From assembly GCA_004194705.1 (NCBI GenBank), contig SADC01000107.1, forward strand, positions 1 through 64,000: a stretch of 64,000 nucleotides of DNA. Reading direction: 5' to 3'. The notes under the pieces are model-generated. The model did not search any database, had not been told where the DNA came from, and was given only the letters and a program-made list of their open reading frames with translations. Positions 11,311 through 22,381 of the stretch are shown one piece after another. The stretch's first letter is position 1. Each line of letters opens with the position of its first letter. The stretch is from Ditylenchus dipsaci (taxonomy: Eukaryota > Nematoda > Chromadorea > Rhabditida > Anguinidae). A program made the translations under genes and the position numbers.

Positions 11311-12150
11311 GGTCCAAAAACTTTACAGCTTTTTTCGGGAAATTTTGACCTTCTCGAGTATATAATGGACTTTCAGAAGGTTGGTAAAAAAACGTTTGAT
11401 AGCCCATGCATTAGATTAATATCTTAGCTTTAAAATGGTGTGTTAAACGTTTGAGTCGGAGAAAACCGGAAGTACCGCTTCTCGATCCCAATGAAACCAA
11501 ATCAGGGAGAAAATTGGCCGAAATTCGAAAATAAAATGTATGCAAATTTTCAATGGGCTGAAATTACACGGTTTGTAAGGAATTTTGCCAAACAAAAAAC
11601 CTTATCGCAGCAGTTTTTCATGAGGAATCGAATGACTTTTCCAGAATTACAAAAAGTTAACCAGAAATGGGTCAACGGCAACTTTCTGGCACCATGTCAG
11701 AAATTTTGTCGAAAACAAGATTTTGAATTTAATTTTTTCGCGCCAGGACCCAAAGTTTTTTGCGACGACGCAGACCGAGGGTCAAGATCGTGTTTGATGC
11801 AAATTTTTAAGATGAGAAACATTAGTGAGAAACTTTTTTAAATTTTCGACAAAATGGATAAATTTCGCTATTTTAAATTTCAAATTTCCGCAAAATCGGC
11901 TTTTTGAGTATGTATGTTTTGGTATGGGTTAAAGTGGTTTCTAAGGCAGTTTTGCGTGCCAGGTACCGGGTCCATTGACCGGGTCTAAGTGACCCAAGGG
12001 CCGCGAAGCGTCCAGGTATCGGGTTCAAAATTATCATCAAAATATATAGTGCGGCAAGGGCCATACGGTATTTTAGTTTCAAACAATTTTCATACCATCA
12101 TCCACTGCGCTAATCTGCTTTTTTGGCTGCTCAGTTCAAACTCAATATAC
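11311..12150. other. Gene-less stretch, unclassified
   Basis: There is an open frame of 116 codons on the plus strand (11491-11841) with no recognisable domain, splice context or homologous neighbour, so I do not call it a gene. GACCGGGT words near 11965-12025 are repetitive. Nothing else is recognised. Confidence 0.5.
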
Positions 12151-12174
12151 AAAAAATTAATACTTCATACATCC

Positions 12175-12432
12175 AAGTGGCTAAAGTACACTTTCCCGGA
12201 AATCCGAAAACGCGGTTCAAAGCGCTCTCAAAAGTCTAGAGTTTTATAAATTTGCTCGCATTTTTAGTGCTGCAAAACTGATATGAAACACGTTTTCAGG
12301 TGTGGGAAGGCACCTTTTGAAAATATTTGGTTTCCCTCGGTCCCCGCTTAAAAACTTGTTTTCTACGCGTTAAAAAGTCTTTGGAGCCTTTTAAACCGAC
12401 TTTTCGGATTTCCGGTAGAGTGTACTCTGCCC
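12175..12432. repeat. Inverted repeat next to the APS kinase relic
   Basis: GTACACTTTCCCGGAAATCCG at the left pairs with CGGATTTCCGGTAGAGTGTAC at the right; the inner arms (AACGCGGTTCAAAG) pair less well. It probably represents a small MITE just downstream of the minus-strand APS kinase stop. Confidence 0.7.
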
Positions 12433-12444
12433 TCTGACTGATGT

Positions 12445-13279
12445 TTAACTAACTTTCTTTGGCAAGACCTTCTTGTCGATAAGGAATTCAATCAGTTCAT
12501 TTATTAATTTCACTGCAGAGTCAGACTCGGAATTTAAAATCAGTACGGCGTCTGTGGGATATCATAGACGCTGCTTATGCCCGTGAATTGCTTTAGCACT
12601 CCTGCTCTTGCTTTTTTGTAGAGATCTTAACTAACGAAAAACATTAAAATTATCCAATATAAGAGCCATAATTTTTGGATCTCTTTTCTCACAGGTTGAA
12701 AGTAAAGTGTTGACGTAGACTTCATAAAATCTTGGGCCTTTCTAAAACTACAGCATTGATTTAGTTGACTTGGATGATTTGAAAAACCTGTTCGTGTATT
12801 CTCCTGGCTGACTGGCGGTCTTCTCGAAAAGGCGATATGCAGGAGTCCAAGCAGATCACTCCTATTTCAGCCAGGATCTTTGACACTTCAGCCGCTCTTC
12901 GGACATTCTCCGATCTGTCGTTCTTGTTGATCCCGAGGTTGTTGCATAGACCGTGCCGCAGATTGTTTTCATCTAAACTGTAGCAAGTGTATCCATGCTT
13001 CAAAAGTTCAGTTTAATTTTGAAGTATGTGACAACAGCTAAACTACCTGATTCAAAGTCTTCTCCAGGCCCGAAGCAATAGTACTCTTGCCAGCCCTGAG
13101 AGTCCAGTAAACTGAAAAATACGTAATGTTAGTTATACGGTAGTGTCCAAAGTAAGCATGGAAGGAAGAAAGTTACAAAAAACATTACCATAGAGCGCAT
13201 TTCTTAAAGTTTCATCTTGCACCATCTCCGCATCTTGCACCGTCTGAGTCAATTGATCCTCCTTGAAAGTAACTTTCAT
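12445..13279 (-). pseudogene. APS kinase (adenylyl-sulfate kinase) relic, five exons
   Basis: APS kinase phosphorylates adenylyl sulfate to PAPS, the cytosolic sulfate donor. Exons inferred on the minus strand: 13189-13279 (start ATG), 13047-13111, 12788-12997, 12741 to about 12673, and about 12627-12445 (TAA). Introns are 37-77 nt with acceptors such as TTTTTCAG. Conserved blocks: AGKSTIASGLEKTL, CYSLDENNLRHGL, DRSENVRRAAEV, ISPFREDRQSARRIHE, FYEVYVNTLLSTCEKRDPK, LYKKARAG and FTGIS. Breaks: the P-loop codons need one extra base between the TGLSG and AGKST readings, the last exon shifts frame near 12552, and the donor after CEKRDPK is not GT. The substrate motif reads DENN where the family usually has DGDN. 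Animal enzymes are usually fused to ATP sulfurylase; no sulfurylase domain is seen here. Most likely a decayed copy. Confidence 0.85.
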
Positions 13280-13321
13280 AGTACTAGCAGAATCTAAAAC
13301 TGAAATTTTATTTGAAGAGTA

Positions 13322-13588
13322 CCGTAAATCTTCTAATTAAAGCCCATGGGCTTATATTAGAAGACGTGACCCCCAAACTCACTTGTGCAATGTGTTTTAA
13401 GCTATGAAAAATCAATCATTTTCAGGCATACAGCCACTCAAAATGTAGCTAAGGAAGAGGGCTATATTTGAGTGGTCGTAAGCCCGAGAATGTTGGGGTT
13501 TTCATGGCTAAAAACACAATGCCACAAATGAAAAATTTCCGGAAATCTTCTAATATAAGCACATGGGCTTTAATTAGAAGATTTACGG
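13322..13588. mobile_element. pogo-type MITE (CCGTAAATCTTCTAATTAAAG ends)
   Basis: CCGTAAATCTTCTAATTAAAG is matched by CTTTAATTAGAAGATTTACGG and flanked by TA on both sides. The next bases, CCCATGGGCTTATATTAGAAG, repeat the same motif in inverted form so each end is itself a double end. It lies immediately upstream of the APS kinase relic. Confidence 0.9.
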
Positions 13589-13599
13589 TATGTTATGTT

Positions 13600-14700
13600 T
13601 TTATATAAAAAGACGATAATGATGTTTGTTTCAACAAAAAATTACAAAATTATATTAAAATGTAAAAATTTAAATAATTCTGCTCAAGACAAATCTTGTC
13701 TAAGAAGGGAACCTCGCAAACTTGTTTTTCACTCGCAAATTAGAGTTTGGTCTCCTTGGATAGCCAGTATGTGACTTTCAATCAAATTCGTTGAGATCTC
13801 GTGCCCATAGGCTCAAAATTTGGGGGTTCCTGGGTCACAGATTCAAATACTACTGGGTGCACATCTTTTTTTTTACTCTAATTTTCAATTTTTCCTTGCT
13901 CCAATAATTTTTTTAGATAGCTAATAATCTGAGGATCATTTCGACACCCAAAATTTTCAAATTTCAAAATTCTTAAAATTTCAAAATTCACATGAATATA
14001 GAAACCCAAAATCATTATAAAGCACTAACCGATCACCTTGGGTGGTTCGAAGGTTGAAAATATTATATGGTGGTTTGGGTGGTTGAAGATAGGTTGGATG
14101 TTTTCTGTATGTTAAAGATGGTTTGTATGTTTTGCGAGAATTTTGGGTCGGTTAACTAAAAAAATGTTTCTCAATTGGGTCGTTTCCAACTGGCCTATCT
14201 CCTCACCCCAAATAGCATGTGTTCCTGGGTAGCAGAGGTCTTGCTCTGCCCTTGACAACGGGTTCTTTTTGGACTTATGAAACGGGTCAGGGATAAGGTG
14301 AATAGAGATTTTTTTCTATTTACTTAAACTAAAACTTAGGTAAAAGTAATAAAACTTTCAGTGGACAGTTAATACAGTTAATCATAAAAGTTATGAAAAT
14401 TGTATTTTACAAGAGAATCTGAGTGAGTCATCTTACTGGGACACTTCTAGGCTAAATTTTTAACAGATAAGCCCTAACAAAATATATACAATACAAAAAA
14501 AGTTGGGCGAATTGGGTTAAGTCGCATATCCAACTAGCTGCTCTTTATAAGAGAGAGTGGTCTAGATTCTTTCAGAGTTGGCCCTTTATGGATAGTGACC
14601 ATCGCTTGCTCCGAGTCTTTTAATTGTAAATCCCAGTTTTGTATGCAAAGCAAACGGTTTAATGTGTATGCACCGGAAGAGCTACTTCGGCCCTATTCCA
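13600..14700. other. Gene-less stretch
   Basis: AT-rich sequence with no frame, splice chain or repeat that I can support. A small group of GGTTGGTTTG-like words at 14040-14130 is only simple sequence. Confidence 0.5.
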
Positions 14701-14703
14701 CAA

Positions 14704-14896
14704 TGAGGGTTTTTTGCCTTGATCCCGCTGTTGTTTTTTATTGTGGTTTTTCAGGCTTAGGCAAAAGTAGGCCAGCGTATGTAAAGACAGACTAAAACAT
14801 AAGTCTACAATATGTTTGAGTCCGTCCTAACATACGCTGGCCCAATCCTAAAATGTCCTGAAAAAACAACAGTAGTACCAAAACAAAACCCCTCCC
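14704..14896. mobile_element. Small palindromic MITE (GGCCAGCGTATGT)
   Basis: AGGCCAGCGTATGT pairs with ACATACGCTGGCC, and the outer arms CTGTTGTTTTTT...TTTTTCAGG pair with CCTGAAAAAACAACAG. Related GCCAGCGT/ACGCTGGCC words with a nearby CTTAGGC occur at 34600-34630 and 48485-48515. Confidence 0.8.
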
Positions 14897-15486
14897 CAAT
14901 TGTAGACTAGAAAGTTTGGTTATATGAAATGTGGTCATCAAAAAGATAAGATGTTGTTGCGTCTTTGACGTAGGATGAGCTAATGGGCAATCTGATCAAT
15001 GAGCCTGCCGTCCATTTCTGCTCCCTCTACTGCTTGCCGCAATTTCTCTTTACAGGCAAGCAGAGGAAGATCAAAACTTTATTGTAATGTGTTAAGCCAC
15101 TGTCTGCATCTCTACCCCATAGCCGGTCACTGTAGGCCAAGGAGGCAGCTGCCTAGAGCCACAAGCATTCTCAGTCTGGACAGTCCTGATAGTTAAAAAA
15201 GAAGATGTCTATCAATTTTCTGTAAATGTAGAAAAAAAATAATAAAGCTTTTTGACTAATTATTTACTATCGATTATTTTATACAAGAGAATGACACCGA
15301 CTTGTATAAAGACTTTTCGACATCAAAAAAAAACCCAACAAAAACAACTAAATTAAACAAATAAATCAGAAACAAAATTCAAATTTACACATTTTATTCG
15401 GCTCGCCTATAAAACGATAATTAGAGAAAACGTCAATCACTAATAGCGACAAAAGACAAAATAACAATTAAAGGACCATTGTCGTC

Positions 15487-15682
15487 TACGACGTCGCCCG
15501 CCAATTCAAAAAATTCTAATTATTGAACTTCTGTACGAGTTTTTCAGCCTGGTTTCTAACAAAACTTTACCTAAAATTAAGTTCTAGGTCTTGTTTTGTT
15601 AGAAACCAAGTTGAAGAATCCATACAGAAGTTCAATGATTAAGCAAAAAATTTTGAATTGGCGGGGGACAATTTGAAACAGC
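15487..15682. repeat. Inverted repeat, possible MITE
   Basis: CGCCCGCCAATTCAAAAAATT at the left pairs with AATTTTGAATTGGCGGGGG at the right, and TTGAACTTCTGTACGAG and GGTTTCTAACAAAAC pair with their complements further in. No coding content. Confidence 0.8.
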
Positions 15683-15777
15683 TGCCATTGCCCTTCAAGG
15701 GTTTGGCCAATTAGCGAAAAACGACAATCGCTAAAGCGTGTTTAAATGGTTTGGCACATCGTCTTTTTGCCAAAATA

Positions 15778-17270
15778 CAGGGTGGGCCAAGAAATTCCCT
15801 ATTTCCAAACGGTCATAACTTTTTGTCCTGACGTGATCTTGACAAACGGTTTTTTGCACTCGACTCAGCAGACCGTCGGATTCAATTTGACTACAAATGC
15901 TCTGAAAAAAAATTCTCGTCGTTTTTTGCCTTGGTACCCCCTGTTGTCAAAAATTCACTGATTTGTTAACTGCTTTTTCGATGTTGGAAAGAGATTATCA
16001 CATTCATGATTCTAGCCAATCATGCCGTTTACTGCTGAAGAGAAAGCATTTTGCGTCGCCGAATTATAAAAGAAGCCAGACCGAGTTCCGTCCAGCGGAA
16101 GTTCCAAAATCAGTTTCATTCAGAAGCACACGGACGCACTCCAGTTCCAGATCCGAAAAGCATTAAAGAATGGCATAGCAAGTTCATGAGGACGGCAAGC
16201 GCAAATCGGAAGAAAGGACCAATCAAAGGTGGTTTTAATCCACATTTCAGCACTCGCGTATTGTCGTTGTCTGAAGAAATGCCGTCCAGATCGTCAATTC
16301 GTCGTCTTTTAAGGTTTTTCTGTTGTTGCTTTGCTTCATCAGCTTTACCAATTCTTGTCCAAATCATTAGGAAGCGAAGTGGCATCCTCACAAACTTCAG
16401 CTACGTCATCAGATCAATCCAAGGAACAACGACAATGAAGGAGCTCGAATTGTTCACGCTGCACACAGCTCGCCATCATGGAAGAGGACCGGCAGTTTTT
16501 GGCAATCTGATGTTGCTCGATTAAGCTCAATTTCACGTCAATGGAATCGTCAACCGTCAAGTGAGTTTCTAGTTTGTCTGTGATCACATGTGGACGTTAT
16601 AAATTGCTAAATAAGGATTTTCGCTACTGGAGCGGTGACCATCCTCACTGGTCTGCCGAACAGCCTCTTCATTCGCCTTATGTTATAGTTTGAGCAGCGA
16701 TCGAAAAACAAGGAATAGTAGGGCCCTTTTTCTTTGATGCGAACGTCAACGGTACCAACTACCTCTTCATGCTACAAGAACAGGTTTGAGAATCTGCAGT
16801 ATAGGCTGGTTCATATTCAGGCTGTGCTGTGTTCAGGTTGTGCTTCTATGGCAGTGGAGTTACCGAATTTTGATGATGTGGTGTTTATGCAAGATGGTGC
16901 GCCACCGCATTGGGATCTCAGACTTCTTGCGTGGTTGTCGCTCCAATTTCCTGCCGTTGGATGGGCAGAGGTCAGAGAATTTTGATTTTTTATCATGTTT
17001 AGTGATGCTTTTAGGCTCTGTGTTTCTTCCGTGGCCACCATATTCGCCAGACTTCACGCCATGTGACTTTTTTCTTGAGGCTATATCAAAAGCAGGGTCT
17101 ACCGGACGCCAATCGCCAATTTGGAGGAGCTTCGAAGAAGAATCGTTGCCAAGTTCGCCCAACTGCCTCAAGAAATGGTGGAAAGATCAATTGATTCTTA
17201 CGAACGCCGTCTCCACTGGTGCATAGAGGTCAATGGAAGAAGTGTGGAGCAGAATTACGGGAATTGAATC
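15778..17270 (+). mobile_element. Mariner-family (DDE, IS630/Tc1 group) transposon, broken, right end missing
   Basis: The left end is TA followed by CAGGGTGGGCCAAGAAATTCCC. The transposase reads on the plus strand in shifting frames. It has a helix-turn-helix part (PFTAEEKAFCVAEL, then RPSSVQRKFQNQF and GRTPVPDPKSIKEWHSKFM), a middle block (DFRYWSGDHPHWS, GPFFFDANVNGTNYLFML), catalytic blocks QDGAPPHWDLR and PPYSPDFTPCDFF, and a C-terminus RRLHWCIEVNGRSVEQNYGN ending at a TGA at 17268. Frameshifts occur near 16072 and around 16970-17040, and stops are present (for example TGA where the family has a Trp, near 16690). No matching right terminal repeat is seen after the stop, so the element is 3'-truncated. 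It cannot make a working transposase as written. Confidence 0.9.
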
Positions 17271-17740
17271 TTATCATCTTCTTGTTGATATGCCATGTTC
17301 TTCGCTTCGAAAAAAGGTGTGTGCAGGAATGTGTATAGTGTGTTTGGTAGTGCACAGGTGTAATATAGGGCTTTGTTCAGATCGGGAAAGGGGGCAATTG
17401 TTGCCTTGGTCCCTAATGGTTTTTTTTCAAAAATTTCAAAATTCTTCAAAATTTGTTCTTACCATGCTACATTTTTTCTCGTTTTCGGAACAAAGTTTAT
17501 TAAGACTAGACATGAATATTACACTTATACAAATTGTAAATGAGATACATTTGCTCAAGAAATCGCATACTGAGGCTCGGCAGTTTTGTCTAAACACGGC
17601 TTCTTCCACGTAGGACGCTGTATTCGCATTGCTGTTGCAAGAAGTCGTTTTATGTTGTGTTTCAATATGCATCACTGTCTTCGCATTTGTTTGTGTGCAC
17701 TCGAAGAAGGACTTCATTTTCAATAACCGTCCTGCGAAAA
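17271..17740. other. Unclassified stretch between mariner and Merlin remnants
   Basis: Overlapping open frames on both strands (17233-17613 plus, 17436-17723 minus) show no recognisable domain. A TTGCCTTGGTCCC word at 17400-17412 matches the motif found in several MITEs further right. Confidence 0.4.
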
Positions 17741-17744
17741 TGAC

Positions 17745-18300
17745 TAGAGACGTTTAGTTTTAGTTGTCTAATATACCTGGCGAACTCCTTTTGTGACAGA
17801 TCATGTAGTGCTTGTATCCTACATAGCGTCCGATTCTCTTGCTTAACTTCTTATACGCTGGCCATTCGTCCGAGATGATGGTTGTACCTAAAATGTTGTA
17901 CCTCGCTTTTCAGTATAATGGTACCTGGAAGGATATGGTTCCTGATCATGTTCAGCAACGTCTCTTCTTACGATCTTGGACGCGGAATGCGAATGCACAA
18001 CCACCATCGCTCGTTCACACCGCCATACACCCATTGAGACGCACCAAACCTTGAATGCCCACGATTGTATTCCTTCTGCAAAGGCTGGCTTCATCTATTT
18101 CGACATACCGTCCATCTCCCCCGAGCATGCGCTGATGTGACAATAGCTAAATTACAAGATTTTAGATTATTATTTATTCTTTTCGCTTACTTTTGGCACA
18201 CTTCTTTGCAAAAGTTCAACCAATCGCACATGGTAGGGGCAGGCAACCGGGTTCTTTTACCATCTGCTTGTTGCTATAGTCATTCTTATGTTGAGAATTT
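17745..18300 (-). pseudogene. Merlin (ISXO2/IS1595-like) transposase fragment
   Basis: Merlin transposases are DDE enzymes related to bacterial IS1595-group transposases. The minus strand reads MCDWLNFCKEVCQK, then a GT...TTTAG intron of about 44 nt, then YVEIDEASLCRR with the first catalytic Asp. After a frameshift come YNRGHSRFGASQWVYGGVNE, TLLNMIRNHILPGTII and SDEWPAYKKL, the second catalytic Asp region. Stop codons and at least two frameshifts break the frame. Order and spacing fit the family well. An opposite-strand frame at 17839-18054 is a shadow. The termini are not identified. Confidence 0.82.
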
Positions 18301-18373
18301 ACTAGCGTTTTCATCACTTGAAATGGTCAAATATTTCATTGAATGCCGAGCGTCATGACGGCATCTTATGATC

Positions 18374-18624
18374 ATGTTGTAGCGCAGCACAAGAGCTACA
18401 AAACTTATCTTACAGAGTAATTTTTAAAAGCTGAGTGTCGATACATGGTCTTTTGGAAAAATCAATTTTTTAAAAATTACCAAAATCCCAGTCTTTTCCA
18501 ATTTTTCGGATTTTTGAGCATTTTTTAAGAAAATATATTTTGAAAAAGCCATATATCAACATTCAGATTTTGAACAATTCTCGTGTAACATGGGTTTTGT
18601 AGCTCTTGAGCTGCGCTACAACAT
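18374..18624. mobile_element. MITE with ATGTTGTAGCGCAGC ends
   Basis: ATGTTGTAGCGCAGCACAAG with GAGCTACAAAAC at the left is matched by GTTTTGTAGCTCTTGAGCTGCGCTACAACAT at the right. The interior is AT-rich and partly inverted (AAATTACC, TTTTTCGG). It sits between two oppositely oriented Merlin-like sequences. Confidence 0.85.
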
Positions 18625-18664
18625 AATGATAAAAATGTTTTCGTGTTTAAATTCAATATAAGAT

Positions 18665-18740
18665 TTGATCAATGAAAGTGATGAAAACGCTGGTGAAATT
18701 CTCAAAATGATTTCGCAAGTATTTGAAGCCAGACGGTGAC
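18665..18740 (+). pseudogene. Second, inverted Merlin-like scrap
   Basis: GAAAGTGATGAAAACGCTGG and following TGAAATTCTCAA repeat, on the plus strand, sequence found on the minus strand at 18300-18345 (AGTGATGAAAACGCTAG, AAATTCTCAAC). It is therefore a partial copy in opposite orientation across the MITE. No domain can be read in it. Confidence 0.5.
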
Positions 18741-19059
18741 CTATTCAAATATTCAAGCTAAGTTTTTATGCAATTGGAAAGTCGAGATTCAGGGCTACAA
18801 AATGGTATTAGAAGAAAAGAGATATCTGCTAACATTGATAAAATATAAGGCTTTGAAATCCGTCGGGAACTTTTGGACACCGGTTAGAAGTCAGGATTCC
18901 ACAATGAGCACATTTTAAATTGGATTTTTTTACTACCTTCAAGTTCGCATGATTTATCTAATCCAAATTGAGTACAGGTGTCCCACAATTATTTTAAACT
19001 TTTTCGGCTTTGGTAATTTTTTTTAAACATTTTAATTAGAGGATCGTTTTCGCCTTTAC

Positions 19060-20760
19060 CGATATAAGGATACGATATTTAGGCAAACTTCAGACCGATC
19101 GATATAACGATACGATATTTTTTTCGCCAACGCTATATCGCGATATTTTCCGATATTTTTTCAAAGCATTTATTCAACGCAATAAACATCACAATCAACA
19201 AACCAAGTACTCAAATTTAACAACGGAAAGTTTTTGTTTAAGAAGATAAAAATTTCAGCGTTTCCTGCCTTTAATCTTGACCTTCTGTAGTCGAAGACAT
19301 TCCCGCAACGGAAAAAAGCTGCTCACTTGGTCGGCTTGTTGCGGGAGCGGAAAGAAAACGTTGCGAGATCCTGCAAAGATGGGTTACGTTTTTTTGTTTC
19401 AAAGAAAAAAGCAGCTAAAATCAGAAGTCAAAAATGAGAACTAACTTCCAGAAGTCCAAAGGATTCTCTTCTGAGTCGATGCACTTAAGCTTGTTTGTAA
19501 GATTTCATCTCGGCCATTGCTCTCGCTGGACTGCGTGATTCGGATCCTTCCTCTCCTTGAACAGATTGGCATGTTTGCTGAAGAAGGAATTTGTTCGTTT
19601 TGAAGGTGGAGAATGCACTTCTAAACAAACAGTAAGCTCTAGAATATTAAATCAATACAAACCTAAGTCGCTGGCTGGACTTCAGTTTTTCTCTCACATT
19701 CTTCTTGAATCCACGACGACACATAAATTGAATTGCAGCTGATTATTGGCCATCCTGTCCTTGAAAGCGTGGATCAAGAACGTAGCCAATCCATGAATCC
19801 TGAAATCGAAAGGATAAATGATCATTCATCAAGACTTTGAGCTTACTTCTGCTCCTGCAACATTAAGCTTGTCAAACAGCAAACCTATAATTGACACGCA
19901 CATCGGCTGAAGCCCTGGTTCAACGAAATCTTGAACGTGATTAACGACCGCTCTGGCAATTGAAGGTTGAACGAAGATCGGCTTCATCTGCTCGGCACAT
20001 CTGCTTGACGCTTCTCCCAACGGCTCAACCACTTTGGTCACCTTTTCCAGCAGACTCCACTCCTTTTCTGGTTGTTCCGATTGCGCTTGCTGTGTCGAGT
20101 CAAGTAAAGATCTCCGTCTGCTCTTCGCTCGAGTAGACGTTCCGCCATGTAAAAAGAAGAGTTCCATCGAGTCGTAACATCCTAAAAGTAAAACTTAAAC
20201 AATTCTGCGCTTTTATATATATACCTGGAATAATTTTGTGCTTTGGCAAGCCAGTGCTTTCCTGCTCATCAATCAGGTGATCCTGGCAAGAGTAGAATGG
20301 GTGAAGCGTCGGATGAGCTTCCTACACGAGTCTAACATCGACTTTATTTCTGGAGCTTGAAAAGAGAGTTTTTTCACCACTAAGTTCAGCTTCTGCGCAC
20401 CACAGTCGCCATCAAGGTACCGCCTCTTCGAATGCTTTAAGAACAATTACGACAGGCCACAATAAAGTAAAATCACCTTCTTCATTTCAAACCTTCGTCG
20501 CGCAGGATGATGTGTCTGCTGCTGCTTCTCAATCTGCCACTCTTCAAGCATCCGACTAACGATTTCACTGATTGATTCGAAATTATGACGAACGCGAAGG
20601 ACGAATTTGTTCCACCCAGAGTCGATTCCAATGAGTGGTGAGGCTGAAATGATGCGAATACTTTCAAAATCTGAAGTATTTTCACCTGATGAAGCTTTCC
20701 ATCGGTCTAGACCAGATGTACGAAGTGAAGGAAGGGCACGCAGGACTTAGTGATATATGA
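19060..20760 (-). pseudogene. hAT transposase relic with flanking CGATAT-rich end
   Basis: Several exons are visible on the minus strand. SASPLIGIDSGWNKFVLRVR lies near 20640-20580. CGAQKLNLVVKK lies near 20405-20360. DVTTRWNSSFYMAERLLE (the hallmark hAT TRWNS motif) opens after CTTTTAG at 20182. EWSLLEKVTKVVEPLGEAS follows after a frameshift, then YVLDPRF after TTTCAG near 19800. A C-terminal dimerisation block FLSAPATSRPSEQLFSVAG lies near 19375-19320. The order and content match a nearly full-length hAT transposase. Single-base shifts between blocks make it non-functional as written. CGATAT/ATATCG repeats at 19057-19160 probably mark one terminus; the other end is not placed. Confidence 0.82.
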
Positions 20761-21230
20761 AGGTATTGGGGCGATAAGTTCAAAAAAATAGTAACTTTTG
20801 AAGGATAGACCTAAAAAAAATTTCAAATAAATTGAAGCTCTCTATATATTTAGCCAGCAGCAAATAATTTTTAATTTTTTTTGCGTTTTCTAAGCTACCA
20901 CGGGCTCTACGCAAATTTAAAGAGATCAGCTAGAACACAATCTAAGTTTATCATATAACAATTAAAATTCACAGATGGGAATGTTACAGTGAAATCCGTA
21001 ATTTATTCGTAATTTGGAGCTCGCATCTATCTTGTTGACGTTTTTGCTAATATTCAAGCGAATCTGAGCAACTCCGAAGTCCGAAAAAGTTATTTTCGAT
21101 AGACAAGATGCAACTATAGTGTTTTTGCAAAAAAAACCCTAAAAACGTTGCCGAATTATGTTATAACAATTTTTAATATCTATTCGTAATACAATATATA
21201 TCGTATAAATAAGTTACCATTCAAAGGGTG
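20761..21230. other. Gene-less stretch
   Basis: AT-rich, no supported feature. Confidence 0.5.
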
Positions 21231-21599
21231 AGCAAAATTTTACCGTCAGCTTCAATAGATGATGGTGGTCAGACTGTGCACAGTGCTGCTTCAAAAAAGC
21301 TTGCACAAAACAAAACACACGAGTTAGCAGCTTGGAAACAGTCAAAATTTCTTGGGACAAATGCTTCAGCTGAACAATAATATCGCTGCAGACATTGAAG
21401 CAGAAATAACTCACGAAAAGGCAAAGGAAGGAAAGAAGCCGACAAATTGAATACCGTAGTACATGTGCTGGAGTAAAATAATGAGTCAGGCACAAAGGTA
21501 GTTAAAGGCAACTTACAGTCCAAAGCAAAAGGCTTTGGAGTTGCACCTGGGCCAACGCTGATTGGCCATCTAATTACAGCCATTGGTGACTTTTAGTAT

Positions 21600-21960
21600 A
21601 GCCACAAATAGAAAACCGACCACTGAAAGAATTGGCGAAAGAACTGCTGCTTTGAACACAATTCATCAACATTACACAAAAAGCTTTACAGAATTAGAAA
21701 AGTTGAAAAAAGGATAGAAGAACTTTTGGCGAGCAAGGATGAGAAGAATACGCAAATTAGCAGATGTCAAAGATTTGAAGATTCAAGACTTTTTTGGGGA
21801 AGATCTATCTTTTGCACACGAGCAGAATCACGGAGCAGCAAATCCTGGACATGCTGAAGCCGGAGGAGACACAGAAGGAGACCAAAAAGAAGCCAGGATG
21901 GAAACCACAATATGGAGCAGCCACAGCAACCTGAGAATTTGGAGAAGCGGCTGAACCATC
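21600..21960 (+). pseudogene. Possible coiled-coil gene remnant
   Basis: Three shifting plus-strand frames read like one charged helical protein: ALNTIHQHYTKSFTELEKL, then RIEELLASKDEKN, then KIQDFFGEDLSFAHEQN, then DMLKPEETQKETKKKPGWK. Codon-like structure and the high Lys/Glu content suggest coding ancestry, but I recognise no family. The opposite-strand open frames at 21767-22297 are not supported. Low confidence that this was a host gene rather than transposon cargo. Confidence 0.35.
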
Positions 21961-22207
21961 TGATATTCTGAGAGTAAAAATGGTCACAAAACCACACTAA
22001 TTTTGGATACATTTTTTTGGTGCAGTTGAATTTTATGTAGGATGATATTTTTAATATATGGCAGCATTCTATAAAACTGGAAACTGTTTGGGTTGAATAA
22101 ACTATTGTTTTTTTATTAAACTGTAGAAATTTTGCACTGAGTCGAAAGTAGGCGAAAGTCAGAAGGCGAAAGTCAGCACTGCCTGAGAACGTTTTATAGG
22201 CTGTATG

Positions 22208-22325
22208 ATTTTTCGTAACGAGACAATTTCGTAACATCAAAATTTCGTAACGAATTTTTTTGTAAGAAGTTTTTCGTAACAGCGAATTTGGTAACAATCA
22301 TTTTCGTAACTGCAAATTTTCGAAA
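22208..22325. repeat. TTTCGTAAC tandem array
   Basis: TTTCGTAAC recurs about six to eight times with 12-20 base spacing. It looks like the terminal arrays of the foldback elements, but no inverted partner was found in the window. It directly precedes the foldback element at 22382. Confidence 0.75.
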
Positions 22326-22381
22326 CAAATTTTTTTCGAAAATATTTTTTACTGTTAAAAGAGCGTATTTCAAATAGCGGG

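Noticed and set aside
11491..11841. 116-codon open frame on the plus strand
   Set aside because: No domain, splice chain or conserved composition; flanked by repeats and in AT-rich sequence where such frames arise by chance.
14999..15196. Possible hAT dimerisation block (LPSISAPSTACRNFSLQASR)
   Set aside because: The resemblance is only to a few spaced residues, without SER, FS-AG or surrounding hAT features.
16116..16391. Minus-strand open frame within the mariner transposase
   Set aside because: It is antisense to the recognisable helix-turn-helix and linker region of the transposase.
21767..22297. 176-codon minus-strand open frame
   Set aside because: The plus strand in this region has more codon-like composition, and the frame runs on into the TTTCGTAAC array side. 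No domain is recognisable.
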